Part shown: positions 43,414 through 51,425 of the stretch, one piece after another
How positions within the stretch are numbered: position 1 is the first letter of the stretch
Layout of the letters: each line of letters begins with the position of its first letter
Translations under genes and position numbers: made by a program
From: DATLLN01 sp963797175
Lineage (GTDB): Bacteria > Actinomycetota > Thermoleophilia > Gaiellales > JAICJC01
Length of the DNA stretch: 64,000 bases
Reading direction: 5' to 3'
Assembly (NCBI GenBank): GCA_963797175.1
Contig: CAWCOL010000009.1
Span: 1,550,001 to 1,614,000, forward strand
Notes under the pieces: model-generated
Database searches by the model: none
The model's input: the letters and a program-made list of their open reading frames with translations, nothing else
What the model was told of the DNA's origin: nothing

Positions 43414-44830
43414 CGGCGGCGGACGAGGCGGCGGCGCCGAGCACCGCGAGCAGCGTCAGCACGATCCACGTGGCGGGGTCCTCGAGGAAGGCGTTGTAGA
43501 CGACCGAGCTGGTGACCAGGGCCGCGCCGGCCGCGAGCAGGGCCATGCGCACGGGGTCGCGCGGCTGCCGCAGCCCCGACCAGGCCGCGGCGGCGATCAG
43601 GCCCAAGAAGGCGGCCAGCCCGATCGGGCCCAGCTCCGCGAGCACCGTCACCGGCGTCGTGTGCGACTCCGCCCCGGCCGTCCGCCAGGGGGTCTTGGTG
43701 GAGGCGACCGCGGCCCGGGCGAAGCCGCCCACGCCGGCGCCGGCCAGCGGATGGTCGCGGATCACGTGCGAGCCCAGGGTGAGCAGGTGGGAGCGGTCGC
43801 TGGAGACGCTCTGGGCCGAGTTGCCGTTGGCGGCCACGACCAGGCCGCCCAGGCCGACGACCAGCCCGGTTGCGACCACCGCCACCGTCACCCGCCGCGG
43901 CCAGACGCTGGCGCCCAGCACCAGCGCCCCGGCGGCCAGGGAGAGCAGGCTGGACTGGGAGTACGCGATGTAGAGCCCGGCGAAGAGCACCGCCATCAGG
44001 CCGACCACCGGGGCCGTGACGCCGCGGTAGACGGCGACGGCGGCCAGCAGCACGATCGTCATCGCCATGAACCGGCCGTAGACGCTGGCATCCCAGAACA
44101 GCGAGTTGACGCGGAAGAACGACGCGTACTCGTTGCCCACGATCACCTTCGGGTTCCAGAACACGTCGCGCGCCGCGAACTGCCAGAACGCGACCGCCGC
44201 GAAGACCAGCGCCAGCAGCACCTGGATGCCGAGCGCGAACCGCAGGTCGCGGCGGCCCGGCCGCAGCGCGCCCAGCCGGGCCGTCAGCAGGCCGAACGGC
44301 AGCAGGAAGAAGAGCATCTCGATCGTGCCCTGGCGGTGGTCGGCCGTCCACAGCAGCGTCACCGCGCTCCATCCGATCAGCAGGGCGGCGGCGCGGCCGA
44401 CCCAGCCCAGCTGGGGCACGGAGCCCCGCCCCTGCAGCAGCTCCCAGCCCTCGGCCGCCCAGGCGACGGCGATCACGCCGTAGAGCGGGATCAGCAGGTT
44501 GGCGTCCTCGCCGGCGGCGTGCACCGGCACCCGGGCCGGCGCAGCCGCCACTGCGGCCAGCAACAGCAGCCAGGGACGGCGGGTGAGGATCGCCGCCGCC
44601 ACCGCCAGCAGCGCGATGCCGACCAGGCCCGCGGCCGCGGCCTCGGCGGGCCGGCCGGTCGCGTCCACCCGGATCCGCGCGATCGGCGAGTGCAGCAGGT
44701 CGGCGCCGGCGATCGCCACGCCGGCCGTCCAGGCGATCCAGCCGCCGCGGCGCGCCCACAGGTTCGCGGAGCAGAGCAGCGGCACCAGCCCGGCCGCGGC
44801 GATCAGGGCGCCGGCCTCCGAGCCCGTCAC
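43337..44830 (-). CDS. O-antigen ligase/polymerase-like (Wzy_C) membrane protein 2
   Basis: 497 residues, about twelve helices. The Wzy_C region reads VYGRFMAMTIVLLAAVAVYRG, LYIAYSQSSLLSLAAGALVLGASVWP and LGSHVIRDHPLAGAGVGGFARAAVASTKTPWRTAGAESHTTPVTVLAELGPIGLAAF, with the PLxGxGxGxF and H...ELG pattern. The frame is intact, unlike copy 1. A C-terminal soluble tail (NRGDEHAEAAGLPTTGSDPSPGSP) overlaps the alkyltransferase-like gene. Its start overlaps the stop of the FlgD-Ig-like gene (ATGA). Confidence 0.9.
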   Translation of the reverse strand: MTGSEAGALIAAAGLVPLLCSANLWARRGGWIAWTAGVAIAGADLLHSPIARIRVDATGRPAEAAAAGLVGIALLAVAAAILTRRPWLLLLAAVAAAPARVPVHAAGEDANLLIPLYGVIAVAWAAEGWELLQGRGSVPQLGWVGRAAALLIGWSAVTLLWTADHRQGTIEMLFFLLPFGLLTARLGALRPGRRDLRFALGIQVLLALVFAAVAFWQFAARDVFWNPKVIVGNEYASFFRVNSLFWDASVYGRFMAMTIVLLAAVAVYRGVTAPVVGLMAVLFAGLYIAYSQSSLLSLAAGALVLGASVWPRRVTVAVVATGLVVGLGGLVVAANGNSAQSVSSDRSHLLTLGSHVIRDHPLAGAGVGGFARAAVASTKTPWRTAGAESHTTPVTVLAELGPIGLAAFLGLIAAAAWSGLRQPRDPVRMALLAAGAALVTSSVVYNAFLEDPATWIVLTLLAVLGAAASSAAVNRGDEHAEAAGLPTTGSDPSPGSP

Positions 44831-45522
44831 GGGACCGTCACCTGCACGGACGGCGGCCTGGCCGTCCGGTTGCCGGCCGCGTCCACCGCGTAGATCGTGA
44901 CGACGTAGCGGCCCGCGGGGCGGCCGCGGAACGCGAAGAACGAGCGGCCGCGCCGGGTCGGGTGCTGGCTCACGTCCTTGCCGCCCAGGGTCACCCGCTG
45001 GTACGTGCGGCTCGGCTCGGACGCGAGGAAGTGCAGGCGCAGGCCGCGGGGCGAGAGGTCGCGCCGGGTGATGTCGATCGTGGGCGGCGACGTGTCCACC
45101 TTGATCGGATCGGGGACCGTGATCGTGCGGTCGCCGTTCTGGAGGTGGACGGCCAGCCGGTAGGTGCCGTCGGGGACGACGGCGCCCCTGTCGTCACGGC
45201 CGTCCCAGCGCACCCGCACGAGGCCCTTGGCGTGCTGCCGCCCGTCGCCGGGGAGGTGCCGGACGACATCGCCGTTCGCGTTGACCACGGTCAGCCCGAT
45301 CTCCTGCCGGTCGCCCAGGATGAAGCGCAGCAGCGCGGTCGGGTGGCAGCGTGGGTCGGCGGCGTCGCAGGTCGGCGAGAACGACTGCTTGACCTTCGGC
45401 CGCTGGACGGGGGAGTGCTCGAGCTTGAGTTGCTCGGCGCGGAGGAAGGCAACCGCACAGGCCGCGATCAGCAGGGCGAGGAGCAGCGACGCGGCACGTG
45501 CCTGTGACACGCGGCGCAGCAT
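44827..45522 (-). CDS. Exported protein with FlgD-like Ig domain
   Basis: 231 residues. Membrane anchor at 10-28 (AASLLLALLIAACAVAFLRA), then a cysteine pair (CDAADPRC) and an Ig-like fold resembling FlgD/FlgD-Ig domains: LTVVNANGDVVRHLPG, KGLVRVRWDGRDDRGAVVPDGTYRLAVHLQNGDRT, and RGRSFFAFRGRPAGRYVVTIYAVDAAGNRT. WDGRDDxGxxVPDGTYR is the diagnostic block. It is not a flagellar gene here. Likely a surface or glycan-associated protein co-translated with the ligase-like gene (ATGA). Confidence 0.82.
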   Translation of the reverse strand: MLRRVSQARAASLLLALLIAACAVAFLRAEQLKLEHSPVQRPKVKQSFSPTCDAADPRCHPTALLRFILGDRQEIGLTVVNANGDVVRHLPGDGRQHAKGLVRVRWDGRDDRGAVVPDGTYRLAVHLQNGDRTITVPDPIKVDTSPPTIDITRRDLSPRGLRLHFLASEPSRTYQRVTLGGKDVSQHPTRRGRSFFAFRGRPAGRYVVTIYAVDAAGNRTARPPSVQVTVP

Positions 45523-45527
45523 ACGGC

Positions 45528-45565
45528 GAGGCCCGCCCGCCGCGCGGAGGCGGCGAACGGGCCTC
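45528..45565 (-). terminator. Hairpin terminator candidate after tauE-like gene 1
   Basis: GAGGCCCG (45528-45535) pairs with CGGGCCTC (45558-45565), with an inner CCGCC/GGCGG stem. It lies 12 bases past the stop of the tauE-like gene (45578). There is no T-run, as is common in GC-rich actinobacteria. Confidence 0.55.
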
Positions 45566-45577
45566 GGAGAGGGTCGC

Positions 45578-46498
45578 TCAGCCGGTGACGGCGGGCGTCT
45601 GCGCCTCGGGCGCCGCGGGCGCCGTGGTCGTCACGGCTGCGCGGTTTCCGCGGGCGACGTAGAGGCCGGCGAGGCCGAGCACGACCACCGCGACGGCGAC
45701 GTAGGCGACCGGCGGGCCGCTCAGCAGCTTGACGCCGGACATGCCCAGCACGAGCGCGATGCCGCCGCGCAGCAGGCGGTCGCTGATGCGGCCGGTGAAG
45801 TGCGAGCCGATCAGGATGCCCGGGATCGAGCCGATCAGGATCGTGCCGACGTAGCCGTAGTCGGGCGCGCCCCAGAGCACGGTGGCCGCGCCGGCGGCGA
45901 TGGTCACCATCGCGGCGTGCAGCAGGTCGGTGCCGACGACGCGGCGGGCCGAGAGCGGGAAGAGCGTGATCAGGGCCATGCCGAAGAACACGCCCGAGCC
46001 GACCGAGGTGAGGCCGAGGATGAACCCGAACACGACGCCGATCGAGACGGCGATGATCTTGTGGTTGCGGGTCATCTCGCCGTCCACCGGCAGTTTGTGG
46101 TGATCCCACAGGCCGCGGATGCTCATGAACGTGCGGATGGCGATGACGACGCTGACCAGGATCAGGCTGTAGCCGATCACCTTGGGCAGCAAATCGTCGA
46201 CGCTGCCGTCGAAGATGTTCCACAGGAAGAACACGCCGAAGAAGGCGGCGGGGACGGAGCCGAAGCCCATCCACTTGGCGACCTCGACGTTGACGTTGTT
46301 CAGCGAGCGGTGGCGGGCCGCGCCGAACACCTTGGTGACGGCGGCGTAGACCAGGTCGGTGCCGACCGCGGTGCCCGCGGGGATCCCGAAGAAGTTGATG
46401 AGGATCGGTGTCATCAGCGATCCCGCGCCCATGCCCGTCAGGCCGACGAGCAGGCCCACGGCGAGCCCCGCTGCGACAAGTCCGAAGTTGATGTCCAT
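45578..46498 (-). CDS. TauE/SafE-family sulfite/organosulfonate permease 1
   Basis: 306 residues, about eight helices in two homologous halves. GLLVGLTGMGAGSLMTPILINFFGIPAGTAVGTDLVYAAVTKVFGA is the first half signature; IGVVFGFILGLTSVGSGVFFGMALITLFPLSARRVVGTDLLHAAMVTI repeats it. TauE/SafE proteins move sulfite, sulfonates or related anions. 35-45% similar by eye to the gene at 46622. It has its own promoter-like element (46551-46582) shared with that paralogue. The sulfate-activation genes lie immediately upstream on the same strand. Confidence 0.9.
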   Translation of the reverse strand: MDINFGLVAAGLAVGLLVGLTGMGAGSLMTPILINFFGIPAGTAVGTDLVYAAVTKVFGAARHRSLNNVNVEVAKWMGFGSVPAAFFGVFFLWNIFDGSVDDLLPKVIGYSLILVSVVIAIRTFMSIRGLWDHHKLPVDGEMTRNHKIIAVSIGVVFGFILGLTSVGSGVFFGMALITLFPLSARRVVGTDLLHAAMVTIAAGAATVLWGAPDYGYVGTILIGSIPGILIGSHFTGRISDRLLRGGIALVLGMSGVKLLSGPPVAYVAVAVVVLGLAGLYVARGNRAAVTTTAPAAPEAQTPAVTG

Positions 46499-46550
46499 TC
46501 TCTCCCTTTCCCCCCAAGGTGGCTTTCGACGAGATTCCCCAGAAGCCCTA

Positions 46551-46582
46551 CAAGTGTAAGTGATCTAGTGGAGAATGCAAGT
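46551..46582 (-). promoter_or_regulatory. Shared promoter/operator element upstream of tauE-like gene 1
   Basis: On the minus strand TTGCAT, 16 bases, TACACT, bounded by direct ACTTG repeats. 27 of 32 positions match the element at 47464-47495 in front of the second tauE-like gene. It ends 52 bases before ATG 46498. Confidence 0.65.
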
Positions 46583-46621
46583 AGGGTCGGAAAGCGGCCC
46601 GAGTTTGGCTGTGGGAGCCGG

Positions 46622-47425
46622 TTAGAAGGCCCCGAGGAGCTTCAGTCCGGAGAGCGCGAGCACGCTCGCCAGCGACCCTCGCAGCGCCCGGTCGGGCAAC
46701 GACACCATCAGGTGGGAGCCGAGCACGATGCCGGGCAGCGAGCCCACCATCAGGGCCGCGACGGTCGTCAGGTGCACGTCGGGCAGCCAGATGTAGGAGG
46801 CGATGGCGGCGGGAATCGTCACCAGCGCGCCGTGGAACAGGTCGGTGCCCACCACGCGCTTCACCGACAGCGGGAAGAACATGATCAGCGTCATGCCGAA
46901 GAAGGCGCCGGCGCCGACCGAGGTGAGGCCGAAGATGAAGCCGAAGACGATGCCGATGCCGAGCGCCAGCAGCTTGTGGCGGCGGTCGATCTGCCCGTCC
47001 TCGGGGGCGGTGTGGCCGCGGAACCCCTTGATGGCGATGAACGTGCGCGCCGCGACGGCCAGCGCCACCAGGATCAGCGCTCCGCCGATCGCCACCTTGA
47101 GGTCGTCCTGGACGCGGGCGGAGTCGCCCTCGGCTATGCGGTGCAGCACGAACACGCCGCACAGCGAGGACGGGACGCTGCCTGCGGCCATCCACCGGGC
47201 CAGCTCGATGTTGACCGTCCGCAGCCGCAGGTGGCGCCAGCCGCCGACGGCCTTGGTGGCCGCCGAGTAGAGCAGGTCGGTGCCCACGGCGCCGACGGCG
47301 GAGATGCCGAACATGCTGATCAGGACCGGCGCCATCAGCGACCCTGCGCCCATGCCGGTCGACCCGATCAGGATCCCGACGATCAGGCCCGCGAAGGCCA
47401 GCTCTGCAAACTCGGTTCCGCTCAC
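46622..47425 (-). CDS. TauE/SafE-family sulfite/organosulfonate permease 2
   Basis: 267 residues. Same two-fold repeat: GILIGSTGMGAGSLMAPVLISMFGISAVGAVGTDLLYSAATKAVGGW and GIVFGFIFGLTSVGAGAFFGMTLIMFFPLSVKRVVGTDLFHGALVTIP. A paralogue of the neighbour, probably a tandem duplication since even the upstream 32-bp element is duplicated. The two could form one heteromeric exporter or have separate substrates. The sat gene ends 146 bases upstream of its start, after a hairpin. Confidence 0.9.
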   Translation of the reverse strand: MSGTEFAELAFAGLIVGILIGSTGMGAGSLMAPVLISMFGISAVGAVGTDLLYSAATKAVGGWRHLRLRTVNIELARWMAAGSVPSSLCGVFVLHRIAEGDSARVQDDLKVAIGGALILVALAVAARTFIAIKGFRGHTAPEDGQIDRRHKLLALGIGIVFGFIFGLTSVGAGAFFGMTLIMFFPLSVKRVVGTDLFHGALVTIPAAIASYIWLPDVHLTTVAALMVGSLPGIVLGSHLMVSLPDRALRGSLASVLALSGLKLLGAF

Positions 47426-47463
47426 CGTCTGCGACCCTCCCCCCTGGAGCTCCGCATTTTCCG

Positions 47464-47495
47464 CAAGTCTAAGCGAGCTTGTGGGGAATGCAAGT
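47464..47495 (-). promoter_or_regulatory. Shared promoter/operator element upstream of tauE-like gene 2
   Basis: On the minus strand TTGCAT, 16 bases, TAGACT, with flanking ACTTG repeats. Duplicated at 46551-46582. It ends 38 bases before ATG 47425. Confidence 0.65.
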
Positions 47496-47509
47496 CAGCC
47501 GGAACGACG

Positions 47510-47551
47510 ACGGGCCGGCCACTTCCGTCGTGGTGGAAGCGACCGGCCCGT
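47510..47551 (-). terminator. Hairpin terminator candidate after sat
   Basis: ACGGGCCGG (47510-47518) pairs with CCGGCCCGT (47543-47551), with an inner CTTCC/GGAAG stem. It lies 20 bases beyond the sat stop at 47572 and separates the sulfate genes from the tauE-like gene. Confidence 0.6.
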
Positions 47552-47571
47552 TGCAGAGCGTGGATCAGCCG

Positions 47572-48741
47572 TTATGCGGTGCGGTACGCCTCGATCAGCA
47601 CCTGGGCCACCTCGGGCCGGGTGAACTCGACCGGGGGCACCTCCCCGTTGCCGAGCATCTCCCGCACCTTCGTCCCGGACAGGAAGACGTGGTCGTCGGC
47701 GGGATGCGGGCAGGTCTTGTTCGACGCCATGTTGCCGCAGGTGCGGCAGAAGAACGTGTGGTCGAAGAACATCGGCTCGATGTCGAGCTCGTGCGGCTCG
47801 AACTCGTCGAAGATGTGGTGCGCGTCGTACGTGCCGTAGTACTTGCCCACGCCGGCGTGGTCGCGGCCGACGATGAAGTGCGAGCAGCCGTAGTTCTTGC
47901 GGCAGATCGCGTGCCACACCGCCTCGCGGGGGCCGGCGTACCGCATGGCCGCCGGGAAGGCGGAGAGCACGGTGCGGTCGGCCGGGTAGTACTTCTCGAG
48001 CAGCACCCGGTAGCACTCCACCCGCACCTCGGCGGGGACGTCGTCCCCCTTGGTCTTGCCGACCAGCGGGTGCAGCAGCAGGCCGTCAACCGTCTCCAGC
48101 GCGCACTTCTGGATGTACTCGTGCGCCCGGTGGACCGGGTTCCGCGTCTGGAACCCGACGACCCGCGACCAGCCCCGCTCCTCGAACATCGCCCGGGTCT
48201 CGGACGGGTCCACGTGCAGCGCGGGGAAGGCCGGCTCAGGCCGGCTGAACACGGTGATCGGACCGCCGATCAGGTTCGCGCCCTCGGCGTAGATCTGGGC
48301 GACGCCGGGATGCGCCTCGTCGTCGGTGCGGAAGACCTTGGCCGCCTCGTTGCGGCGGTCGGCCTGGTACACCTCGGCGACGTCGATGACGGCCACCAGG
48401 CCGCCCTCGAAGCTCTCCAGCGCCAGCCGGTCGCCCGAGGGCGCGCTGTCGGAGGAGAGGGTGACCGGGATGGCCCAGGCCAGCCCGTTCTCGAGGTGCA
48501 TGTCCTCCACCGTCGAGCGGTAGTCGGCGCTGCCCATGAAGCCGGTCAGCGGCGACAGTGCGCCGGACGCGATCATGTCCAGGTCGGCCGTCTGCTTCTC
48601 GGTCAGCCGCAGCTTCGGCAGGCCGGCGGCCTCCTCGGCCAGCGCGGCGGCCTGGTCGCCGCCGATGGTGCGGTCGACCAGCTCCCCGCCGTGCGGGGCG
48701 ATCAGGGTCTTCTTGCGAGCAGAGGTCTCAGTCACGCCCAT
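47572..48741 (-). CDS. sat: ATP sulfurylase (sulfate adenylyltransferase)
   Basis: 389 residues. Makes adenosine 5'-phosphosulfate (APS) from ATP and sulfate. Homo-oligomeric Sat type: SGALSPLTGFMGSADY, VGFQTRNPVHRAHEYIQK (ATP site QTRNPxHRAHE), LSAFPAAMRYAGPREAVWHAICRKNYGCSHFIVGRDHAGVG and FLSGTKVREML. C-terminal cysteines (FFCRTCGNMASNKTCPH) form the zinc site of this family. ATG shares one base with the cysC stop (TGATG). Last gene of the minus-strand sulfur operon, followed by a hairpin. Confidence 0.96.
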   Translation of the reverse strand: MGVTETSARKKTLIAPHGGELVDRTIGGDQAAALAEEAAGLPKLRLTEKQTADLDMIASGALSPLTGFMGSADYRSTVEDMHLENGLAWAIPVTLSSDSAPSGDRLALESFEGGLVAVIDVAEVYQADRRNEAAKVFRTDDEAHPGVAQIYAEGANLIGGPITVFSRPEPAFPALHVDPSETRAMFEERGWSRVVGFQTRNPVHRAHEYIQKCALETVDGLLLHPLVGKTKGDDVPAEVRVECYRVLLEKYYPADRTVLSAFPAAMRYAGPREAVWHAICRKNYGCSHFIVGRDHAGVGKYYGTYDAHHIFDEFEPHELDIEPMFFDHTFFCRTCGNMASNKTCPHPADDHVFLSGTKVREMLGNGEVPPVEFTRPEVAQVLIEAYRTA

Positions 48742-49304
48742 CAGACGCCGGCCCCGGCCGCGACCTGGGGCAGAAACCCAAGCCGCTCCAGCTGCTCGAC
48801 GATCTCGGCGGCGCAGTCCTCGGGCGAACGGCCCTCGGTCTCCAGGACGATCTCCGCGTTGAGCGGCGCCTCGTACGGGTCGGAGATGCCGGTGAACTCC
48901 TTGATCTCACCGGTGCGGGCCTTGGCGTACAGCCCCTTGACGTCGCGGCGCTCGCACTCCTCCAGGGAGGTGGCGACGAAGACCTCGACGAACCCGTCGC
49001 CCATCATCTCGCGGACCATGTCGCGGGTCTCGCGGTACGGCGAGATGGCTGCGACGATGACGCCGGCGCCGTGCCGGACGAGCAGCTTCGAGACGAAGCC
49101 GATGCGCAGGATGTTCGCGTCGCGGTCCTCACGCGAGAACCCGAGGCCCTTGCTGAGGTTGGTGCGGACGACGTCGCCGTCGAGATGGTCGACGAGGACG
49201 CCGCGCTTCTCGAGCTCCGGGCCGACGATCTCGGCGACGGTGCTCTTGCCGGCCCCCGAGAGGCCGGTGAACCAGAGGCAGAAACCCTTCGTGTTGTTCG
49301 CCAC
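48741..49304 (-). CDS. cysC: APS kinase (adenylylsulfate kinase)
   Basis: 187 residues. Phosphorylates APS to PAPS. The P-loop is FTGLSGAGKST (residues about 13-22), followed by LDGDVVRTNLSKGLGFSREDRDANILRIGFVSKLL, ISPYRETRDMVREMM, FVEVFVATSLEECERRDVKGLYAKARTGEIKEFTGISDPYEAPLNAE. Complete and intact. It starts 48 bases after the cysH stop and overlaps sat. Presence of both APS kinase and an APS-type reductase suggests PAPS is needed for sulfotransfer as well as reduction, or that the reductase accepts both. Confidence 0.96.
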   Translation of the reverse strand: MANNTKGFCLWFTGLSGAGKSTVAEIVGPELEKRGVLVDHLDGDVVRTNLSKGLGFSREDRDANILRIGFVSKLLVRHGAGVIVAAISPYRETRDMVREMMGDGFVEVFVATSLEECERRDVKGLYAKARTGEIKEFTGISDPYEAPLNAEIVLETEGRSPEDCAAEIVEQLERLGFLPQVAAGAGV

Positions 49305-49352
49305 GCTATCTGTCCTTTCCGTGGTGATCGTGCTCGCTCCTTGTTGTAGCGG

Positions 49353-50057
49353 CTACTCCCCGTGGAGGCCGCACTCCACCTTGCCCGTTCCCTTCCAGCG
49401 GCCCGACCGCTCGTCCGATCCCTCGTCGATCGGGCTCGTGCAGGGCACGCAGCCGATCGATGGGAATCCGTGGTCGTGCAGCGGGTTGTAGGGAATCGAG
49501 TGCTTCCAGATGTAGCGCCAGACGTCGCGGCTGGTCCAGTCCACCAAGGGCTGAACCTTCACCACCCCCCGGCGCGCATCGATCTCGATTTTGCGGGCAT
49601 TTTGCCGCGTTGTCGACTGGTCACGCCGAATTCCCGTGATCCAGGCGTCCATCCCCTCCAGGGTCTGGGTCAGCGGCGCGACCTTGCGCATCGCACAGCA
49701 TGCGGTGGGATCCCGTTCCCAGAGCCGCGGCCCGTGAACCACGGCCTGCTCGTCGACCGAGAGCTCGGGCTCGATCCGCTCGAACCGCACCGGGTAGCGC
49801 TCGATCAGCTTCTCGCGCGTCCGGTACGTCTCCGGGAAGAGCAGGCCGGTGTCGAACTCGACCACGCGCACGTCCGGCTCGATCTCCGAGATCATGTGCA
49901 CCAGCACCGAGGACTGCTTCTGCCACGAGCAGGTCAGCACCAGGCGCGGGTGGAACAGCTCCACCGCCGCGCGCAGCACGTCCTCCGCCCGCTGATCCTC
50001 GAGCTCGTCGGCGAGGCGGTCGGCCTCGGCCTGGCTGATGGGCAGGACGGCGCTCAT
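49353..50057 (-). CDS. cysH: Phosphoadenylyl/adenylyl-sulfate reductase (APS reductase type)
   Basis: 234 residues. Reduces APS/PAPS to sulfite. VLTCSWQKQSSVLVHMISEIEPDVRVVEFDTGLLFPETY is the nucleotide-binding part. The four cluster cysteines CC (TACCAMRK) and CxxC (SIGCVPCTSP), plus the catalytic C-terminal ECGLH, mark the [4Fe-4S] APS-reductase type. ATG overlaps the phosphosulfolactate synthase stop (ATGA). No sulfite reductase gene follows in this operon. Confidence 0.95.
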   Translation of the reverse strand: MSAVLPISQAEADRLADELEDQRAEDVLRAAVELFHPRLVLTCSWQKQSSVLVHMISEIEPDVRVVEFDTGLLFPETYRTREKLIERYPVRFERIEPELSVDEQAVVHGPRLWERDPTACCAMRKVAPLTQTLEGMDAWITGIRRDQSTTRQNARKIEIDARRGVVKVQPLVDWTSRDVWRYIWKHSIPYNPLHDHGFPSIGCVPCTSPIDEGSDERSGRWKGTGKVECGLHGE

Positions 50058-50833
50058 GTGGGGGCGGGGGTGTCGCGCAGCAGCAGGTCGGGCATCGTGT
50101 CCGAGCGCAGGCCCAGCCGCAGGGTCTCCAGCGGGATGACCTCGTCCGGCGGCACGTTGCCGAGGTTGACGTCGGGGCCGAGGTGGCGGACGAACCAGGC
50201 CTGCTGGTCCTTCTGCGGCGCCTCGAACAGCAGCCGGTCCTGGGGGATCTCGTGGACGATCTCGTCGATCAGGCCGCTGCGCACCTCGCCGGTGCCGCGG
50301 AAGATGCCGGCGGTGCCGGTCTCGCGGGCCTCGGTGATCACCTTCCAGGCGCCGGCCTCGAGCTCCTCCTTGATCCAGGCCACCCACTGGTAGGGCGCAT
50401 AGATCGCGTCCTGGTCCTTCGACCCGACTTCGGACAGGACGACGAACTCCTCGGCCAGCGTCCGGATCAGCTCCTGCTTGCTCTCCCGCTCCATCCGCAG
50501 CGTGCCGTCGGAGACCTCGACGTGGGTGAAGCCCATCTCGTGGTTCCAGCGGCGGAACTCCTCGACCTTGCCCAGGGCGACGGCGGCCTCGAACAGCGTC
50601 CCGCCGCACACCACGGGCGTGCCGTGGGCGTGGTAGCGGCTGATCTTCTCGCGCAGGTTGCGGGTCACGTAGCTGGTGCCCCAGCCGAGCTTGACGATGT
50701 CCACGTAGTCGCCGGCGGTCTCGAACAGCCCGTCGATCTCGGCCAGCGTCATGCCCTTGTCGATGACGTGCGTGAGGCCGTGCTCGCGGGGCTTGGGCTC
50801 GCGCAGCGGCAGGCCCAGGAACTCTTCCACCAT
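50054..50833 (-). CDS. Phosphosulfolactate synthase (ComA family)
   Basis: 259 residues. ComA adds sulfite to phosphoenolpyruvate giving (2R)-O-phospho-3-sulfolactate, the first step of the methanogen-type coenzyme M route; related proteins occur in bacteria. The TIM-barrel family pattern is clear: HGLTHVIDKGMTLAEIDGLFETAGDYVDIVKLGWGTSYVT, KISRYHAHGTPVVCGGTLFE, GFTHVEVSDGTLRMERESKQELI, VLSEVGSKDQDAIYAPYQWVAWIKEELEAGAWKVITEARETGTAGIFRGTGEVR, and PDVNLGNVPPDEVIPLETLRLGLRSDT. It overlaps cysH by 4 bases and starts 2 bases after the fumarase-type beta subunit. Position next to the sulfite-producing reductase supports sulfite as its substrate. Confidence 0.88.
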   Translation of the reverse strand: MVEEFLGLPLREPKPREHGLTHVIDKGMTLAEIDGLFETAGDYVDIVKLGWGTSYVTRNLREKISRYHAHGTPVVCGGTLFEAAVALGKVEEFRRWNHEMGFTHVEVSDGTLRMERESKQELIRTLAEEFVVLSEVGSKDQDAIYAPYQWVAWIKEELEAGAWKVITEARETGTAGIFRGTGEVRSGLIDEIVHEIPQDRLLFEAPQKDQQAWFVRHLGPDVNLGNVPPDEVIPLETLRLGLRSDTMPDLLLRDTPAPT

Positions 50834-50835
50834 GG

Positions 50836-51423
50836 CTAGAGCCTTTCGTAGAGCGTTTCTGTGAGGCGGCGGCGCGCCTCGACCTGGACGTTCTCGTAGA
50901 GCGACTCGCCGTGCGAGTCCATGCCGACGATCAGCGGGCCGAAGTCCCGGACGCGGAAGAGCCACAGGCACTCCGGCATCAGGTCCTCCCACTCGACCCG
51001 CTCGATCTCCTCGATCTGCGTCGTCTCCAGCGCCGCGGCGCCGCCGACGATCGCGAAGTAGACGCCGCCGTACGTCTTCAGCGGCTCCAGCGCTTCCGGC
51101 AGCAGGCCGCCCTTGCCGATGATGGCACGGGCGCCGTGGTCGCGGATCAGCCCCTCGGTGAAGCGGCTCATCCGGGCGCTGGTGGTGGTGCCGATGCACA
51201 TCGGCTCGTAGCTCCCGTCGTCGCGCTTGCGGACGTTCGGCGCGGTGTGGAGCAGGGCGGCGCCGGTCAGCGGGAACGGCGGCGCCTGGCCCTTGTCGAA
51301 GATGCGGATCTGCGTCGCGTCGCGGATGCCGGTGATGTGGCCCTGGATGGTGACGGTGTCGCCGGCGCGGAGGCCGCGCACGGTCTCCTCGTCGGTGGGG
51401 AAGGTGATCTCGTGGTGCGCCAT
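50836..51423 (-). CDS. Class I fumarate hydratase-type hydro-lyase, beta (C-terminal) subunit
   Basis: 195 residues. Small subunit of iron-sulfur hydro-lyases (fumarase I, L-tartrate dehydratase): ITFPTDEETVRGLRAGDTVTIQGHITGIRDATQIRIF, PFPLTGAALLHTAPNVRKRDDGSYEPMCIGTTTSARMSRFTEGLIRDHGARAIIGKGGL, YFAIVGGAAAL and MPECLWLFRVRDFGPLIVGMDSHGESLY. GTTTSARM is the family motif. It starts 2 bases after the alpha subunit stop. Substrate could be malate/fumarate or, from the context, a sulfonate analogue. Confidence 0.9.
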   Translation of the reverse strand: MAHHEITFPTDEETVRGLRAGDTVTIQGHITGIRDATQIRIFDKGQAPPFPLTGAALLHTAPNVRKRDDGSYEPMCIGTTTSARMSRFTEGLIRDHGARAIIGKGGLLPEALEPLKTYGGVYFAIVGGAAALETTQIEEIERVEWEDLMPECLWLFRVRDFGPLIVGMDSHGESLYENVQVEARRRLTETLYERL

Positions 51424-51425
51424 GG

